Both the position numbers and the translations under genes were made by a program. A stretch of 64,000 nt of DNA from Rossellomorea marisflavi (GTDB lineage Bacteria > Bacillota > Bacilli > Bacillales > Bacillaceae_B). This document shows positions 61,195 to 64,000 of this stretch, one piece after another. A model generated the notes under the pieces. The model worked only from the letters and a program-made list of their open reading frames with translations. It ran no database searches and was not told the origin of the DNA. Location: positions 3,374,501-3,438,500 of the forward strand of contig CP033051.1 of NCBI GenBank assembly GCA_003667865.1. Direction: 5' to 3'. Each line of letters starts with the position of its first letter. The stretch's first letter is position 1.

Positions 61195-64000
61195 TTATCT
61201 TGATAGAGACGTTCTTAGTTCTCGACTATGAGAAGAGACTTTATCTGAAATTGATGATAGTTTGTCTATTGCTCTTCCATTTTGTTCAAACATAGTCTTT
61301 GTTTGTCGTAATGTAGTTTCTAAATGGTTCATTTCTTGAAGTTGTGACTTTGTTGCTTTACTTATGTTTCCTGTCTCCGTAACTACTTGTTCAACTAGGG
61401 TTACAACGTCTGCGTTATCTTTAGAGATACCGTCCGTTCCTGTCTTAACATATTTCATTTGGTTTCGTACATTTAAAATGTTTCGTAAAATCGTTTCTAC
61501 ACCAACAGACTGTTCTTTTGTTACACCCGTTACTTGCTCAACTTGGTTTGTTACGTCTTGTACTGAGTGAACAATACTGTCAGTATGTTTTGCTTGTTCT
61601 TCCATTGCAACAGCGATCTGAGATAATTGCTCTTTAGAATCTCGAATACCTTTTACAACATCTTCAATACCCGCTGCTTGTTCAACAGTTGAACTTGTGA
61701 CCATTTCTGCTTGGGATGTTACATTATTAATAGCCGTTACAATCATGGATGCCTGTTTTCCTTGCTCAGACGTCGCATGTACAATCTGACGCATTTGTTC
61801 CTTCACATCAATGACGCCTTGTTTTACTTCCTCTGCACCTTTACCTTGTTCAATACAGCTGTTTGTGACCATTTCAGCCTGTTTCGTTACATTTTCTATA
61901 GATTTAACAATATCTGTAGCTTGCTTTGCCTGCTCTGTCATCGCTGTCGTAATTTGAAGTACTTGCTCACGTGCATTCATTACCCCATTCATCACTTCTT
62001 GAACACTTACTTTTTGCTCAACCAGTGCTTGAGTTACTTGATCTGATTGTGAAGTGACATTATCCATTGAATTGACGACATTTAACACTTGATTCTTCTG
62101 CTCTTCCATCGCAACGGAAATTTGACGAACTTGCTCTCGGGAATTCACAACACTCTTAATAATGTCTTCAACACCTGCAGCCTGTTCTCGAACAGATTCT
62201 GTTACTTGCTTCGCTTGTTCTACCATACTTGCAACATCACTTGTGATTCCACGCGCTTGCTTTGTTTGTTCTGTCGTTGCTGATGTAATTTGACGAACTT
62301 GTTCTCGAGCGTTTCGAACCCCTTTAACAATTTCTTCAACACCAATAGCTTGTTCTTTTGTTGCACCCGTAACCATTTCAGCTTGTTTCGTTACATTTCC
62401 AACGGATTCAACTACACTTGACGCTTGTTTAGTTTGTTCTAATGTTGCAGTAGAAATTTGATTAACTTGATCACGTGCATTCATCACACTCTTGATAATT
62501 TCCTCAACGCCAGCAGCTTGCTCTTTAATGGATTGAGTCACTTGATCCGTTTGGTTTGTCATACTTTCTACTGCTTCAACAATACTTTGAGACTGACGTT
62601 TTTGTTCACTTGTTGCAGCAGTAATTTGACGAACCTGCTCACGTGCATTTCGCACACCTTTAATAATCTCTTCAACACCTACACTTTGTTCTGTTGTTGA
62701 TGTGGTTACTTGCTCTGCTTGCATGGTTACATTTTCAACTGACACGACAATGTCTTTTGCTTGGTTGGCTTGTTCTGTTGTAGCAGTAGTAATTTGAGAC
62801 ATTTCGTTCGTAATGTTCTCTACTCCTGATACAATTTTTTGAATAGATTCGTTTGCTCGATCAGATAATTTATAGCCTTGCTCAACTTTTTCTTCTCCTA
62901 CTTCAATAGCCTTAATGGCATCAGTTGTTTCACCTTGAATCCCTTTAATTAAGCCAGCAATTTCCTTTGTAGCAGAAGCGGTTCGTTCTGCAAGCTTACG
63001 TACTTCATCTGCAACCACACTAAAGCCTTTTCCATGTTCACCAGCTCTTGCAGCTTCAATAGCAGCATTTAGTGCAAGAAGATTGGTTTGTTCGGCTATA
63101 TCGTCAATGACTTCAATAATACTACCAATTTCATCTGAACTTTTTCCTAGGCTTTGCATAACCGTTGAAGCTTGTTGAACAACAGTACCAATTTCCTTCA
63201 TACCTTGAATCGATTCAATGACTGCTGTTTTCCCTTCTTGTGCATCCAATGCTACTTTATTCGTTAGTTTGTTTACATTTTCAGCATTAACTGCAACCTG
63301 TTCTATTGAAGCAGCCATTTCTTGAATAGCTTCGTTTGTTTCTTTTGCTGATTTTGTTAAGCTTACAGCATTTGTTGCTACTCCTTTGATTGAGTTACCC
63401 ATCTGTTCAATTGAAGCTGAAATTTGCTCTACAGAACTAGCTGTCATTTCCGAATTACCTGCTACTTGCTGTACAGAGGCTGCCATCTCTTGAATGGATC
63501 CTGCTGTTCCAATAACAGAACTGCTTAAGCTTTCTGCATTTATAGCTACGCCTTTAACTTGGCTACCCATTTCTTCAATCGCTGCCGAAATTTCTTCTAC
63601 AGATGCTGTCGTGTTCGTAGCATTCCCTGCTACTTGTTGGATCGATGATGCCATCTCTTGAATGGATTCATATGATTCTTTTGCAGATAATGTTAAACCA
63701 TCTGCGTTCGTCGCTACTCCTTTAATGGATTGGCTCATCTGTTCGATAGAAGATGAAACTTGCTCTACAGATGCAGCTGCACTAGATGAATTCCCCGCAA
63801 CCTGTTCTATAGATGAAGCCATTTCACTGATAGATTGATTCGTTCGTTCTGCGGAAGCAGATAGGCTTTCTGCGTTACCTGCAACGCCTTTAATTTGACT
63901 GCCCATTTCTTCAATCGCTGCTGACACTTCTTCAACAGATGCTGTTGTAGAACCGGCATTCCCTGCAACTTGTTGTACAGACGCTGCAATCTCTTGGAGA
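61195..64000 (-). CDS. Very long methyl-accepting chemotaxis-type protein with 56-residue repeats (partial)
   Basis: At least 935 residues; the frame is open to the right edge, so the N-terminus lies outside. The MCP signalling tip is clear near the first third ([24 protein letters not shown], given in parts: [10 protein letters not shown] and [13 protein letters not shown]). Before it come at least four repeats of about 56 residues (…SIEQVAGNS…SIKGVATNA…), and after it eight more (…[14 protein letters not shown]…[11 protein letters not shown]…), all coiled-coil heptads. No membrane segment or sensor domain is visible in the window. The C-terminus lacks the CheR-tethering pentapeptide NWETF-like motif. 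cheR and cheB follow, so methyl adaptation of this receptor is likely. Confidence 0.92.
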   Translation of the reverse strand, partial: LQEIAASVQQVAGNAGSTTASVEEVSAAIEEMGSQIKGVAGNAESLSASAERTNQSISEMASSIEQVAGNSSSAAASVEQVSSSIEQMSQSIKGVATNADGLTLSAKESYESIQEMASSIQQVAGNATNTTASVEEISAAIEEMGSQVKGVAINAESLSSSVIGTAGSIQEMAASVQQVAGNSEMTASSVEQISASIEQMGNSIKGVATNAVSLTKSAKETNEAIQEMAASIEQVAVNAENVNKLTNKVALDAQEGKTAVIESIQGMKEIGTVVQQASTVMQSLGKSSDEIGSIIEVIDDIAEQTNLLALNAAIEAARAGEHGKGFSVVADEVRKLAERTASATKEIAGLIKGIQGETTDAIKAIEVGEEKVEQGYKLSDRANESIQKIVSGVENITNEMSQITTATTEQANQAKDIVVSVENVTMQAEQVTTSTTEQSVGVEEIIKGVRNAREQVRQITAATSEQKRQSQSIVEAVESMTNQTDQVTQSIKEQAAGVEEIIKSVMNARDQVNQISTATLEQTKQASSVVESVGNVTKQAEMVTGATKEQAIGVEEIVKGVRNAREQVRQITSATTEQTKQARGITSDVASMVEQAKQVTESVREQAAGVEDIIKSVVNSREQVRQISVAMEEQKNQVLNVVNSMDNVTSQSDQVTQALVEQKVSVQEVMNGVMNAREQVLQITTAMTEQAKQATDIVKSIENVTKQAEMVTNSCIEQGKGAEEVKQGVIDVKEQMRQIVHATSEQGKQASMIVTAINNVTSQAEMVTSSTVEQAAGIEDVVKGIRDSKEQLSQIAVAMEEQAKHTDSIVHSVQDVTNQVEQVTGVTKEQSVGVETILRNILNVRNQMKYVKTGTDGISKDNADVVTLVEQVVTETGNISKATKSQLQEMNHLETTLRQTKTMFEQNGRAIDKLSSISDKVSSHSRELRTSLSR
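61500..64000 (-). repeat. 168-bp coding repeats of the MCP
   Basis: At least eight copies downstream of the signalling tip (about 61500-62850) and four upstream (about 63280-64000), unit length 168 bp (56 codons, eight heptads). Recurring DNA words are ATTTGACGAACTTGTTC and CTTCAACACC. Copies are diverged, so the array is old. Confidence 0.8.

Overview
The window looks like a chromosomal segment of a low-GC, endospore-forming member of the Bacillaceae. Evidence: AGGAGG-type ribosome binding sites almost everywhere, small acid-soluble spore protein genes (sspN, tlp), CotF-type coat proteins, LexA, Zur and LmrA operators of the Bacillus type, and a gene order that follows Bacillus subtilis: citB - yneN - (fbpB-like) - sspN - tlp - yneP - yneQ ... 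yneR ... plsY ... yneT - parE - parC. No rRNA, tRNA, CRISPR array or complete insertion sequence was seen.

Layout. 1-3.7 kb: 3' end of aconitase, then a thioredoxin-like protein, small spore proteins and a thioesterase. 3.8-8.7 kb: a signalling insert made of Hpt-REC-GGDEF-REC, a lone receiver and a hybrid histidine kinase. 8.8-11.6 kb: yneR, a small membrane protein, a CapA-type protein and plsY. 11.9-15.9 kb: a zinc-binding lipoprotein gene with three regularly spaced Zur-like boxes, and a three-gene OpuC-like compatible-solute ABC transporter. 16-21.4 kb: yneT and SOS-boxed parEC. 21.6-25 kb: a secreted protein, a frameshifted gene, and an operon of TetR regulator, tiny ORF, RelP/YwaC-type alarmone synthetase and membrane protein behind three near-identical palindromes. 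25-28.4 kb: an AI-2E-type permease and an lmrAB-like drug efflux operon.

29.2-35.4 kb holds the most striking locus: a 1434-residue secreted subtilisin-type protease that carries a cohesin-like domain and a C-terminal dockerin, followed by a second secreted protein with a cohesin-like domain and three SLH domains. The two genes read as a miniature cellulosome-like device in which a protease, rather than a glycosidase, would be docked onto the cell wall.

35.6-38.8 kb: aspartase, a small basic protein, a broken response regulator and a YceI protein with an operator at its promoter. 39.4-40.6 kb: a LAGLIDADG endonuclease plus tandem ribbon-helix-helix protein under an apparent LexA box. 40.8-46.3 kb: ABC-2 exporter, aminotransferase, SwrB-like and MltG-like proteins, a Gly/Phe/Tyr-repeat protein and coat proteins. 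46.5-53.6 kb: glutamate synthase (both subunits) with divergent gltC. 53.7-57 kb: a GH18 protein and a GAF-LuxR regulator, then a dead GGDEF-EAL gene.

57.6-64 kb (minus strand): a chemosensory cluster of a very long MCP with 56-residue repeats, CheR, CheB, a STAS protein, a PP2C phosphatase and CheY. It mixes chemotaxis-type adaptation with an RsbV/RsbU-like partner switch. The MCP runs off the right edge.
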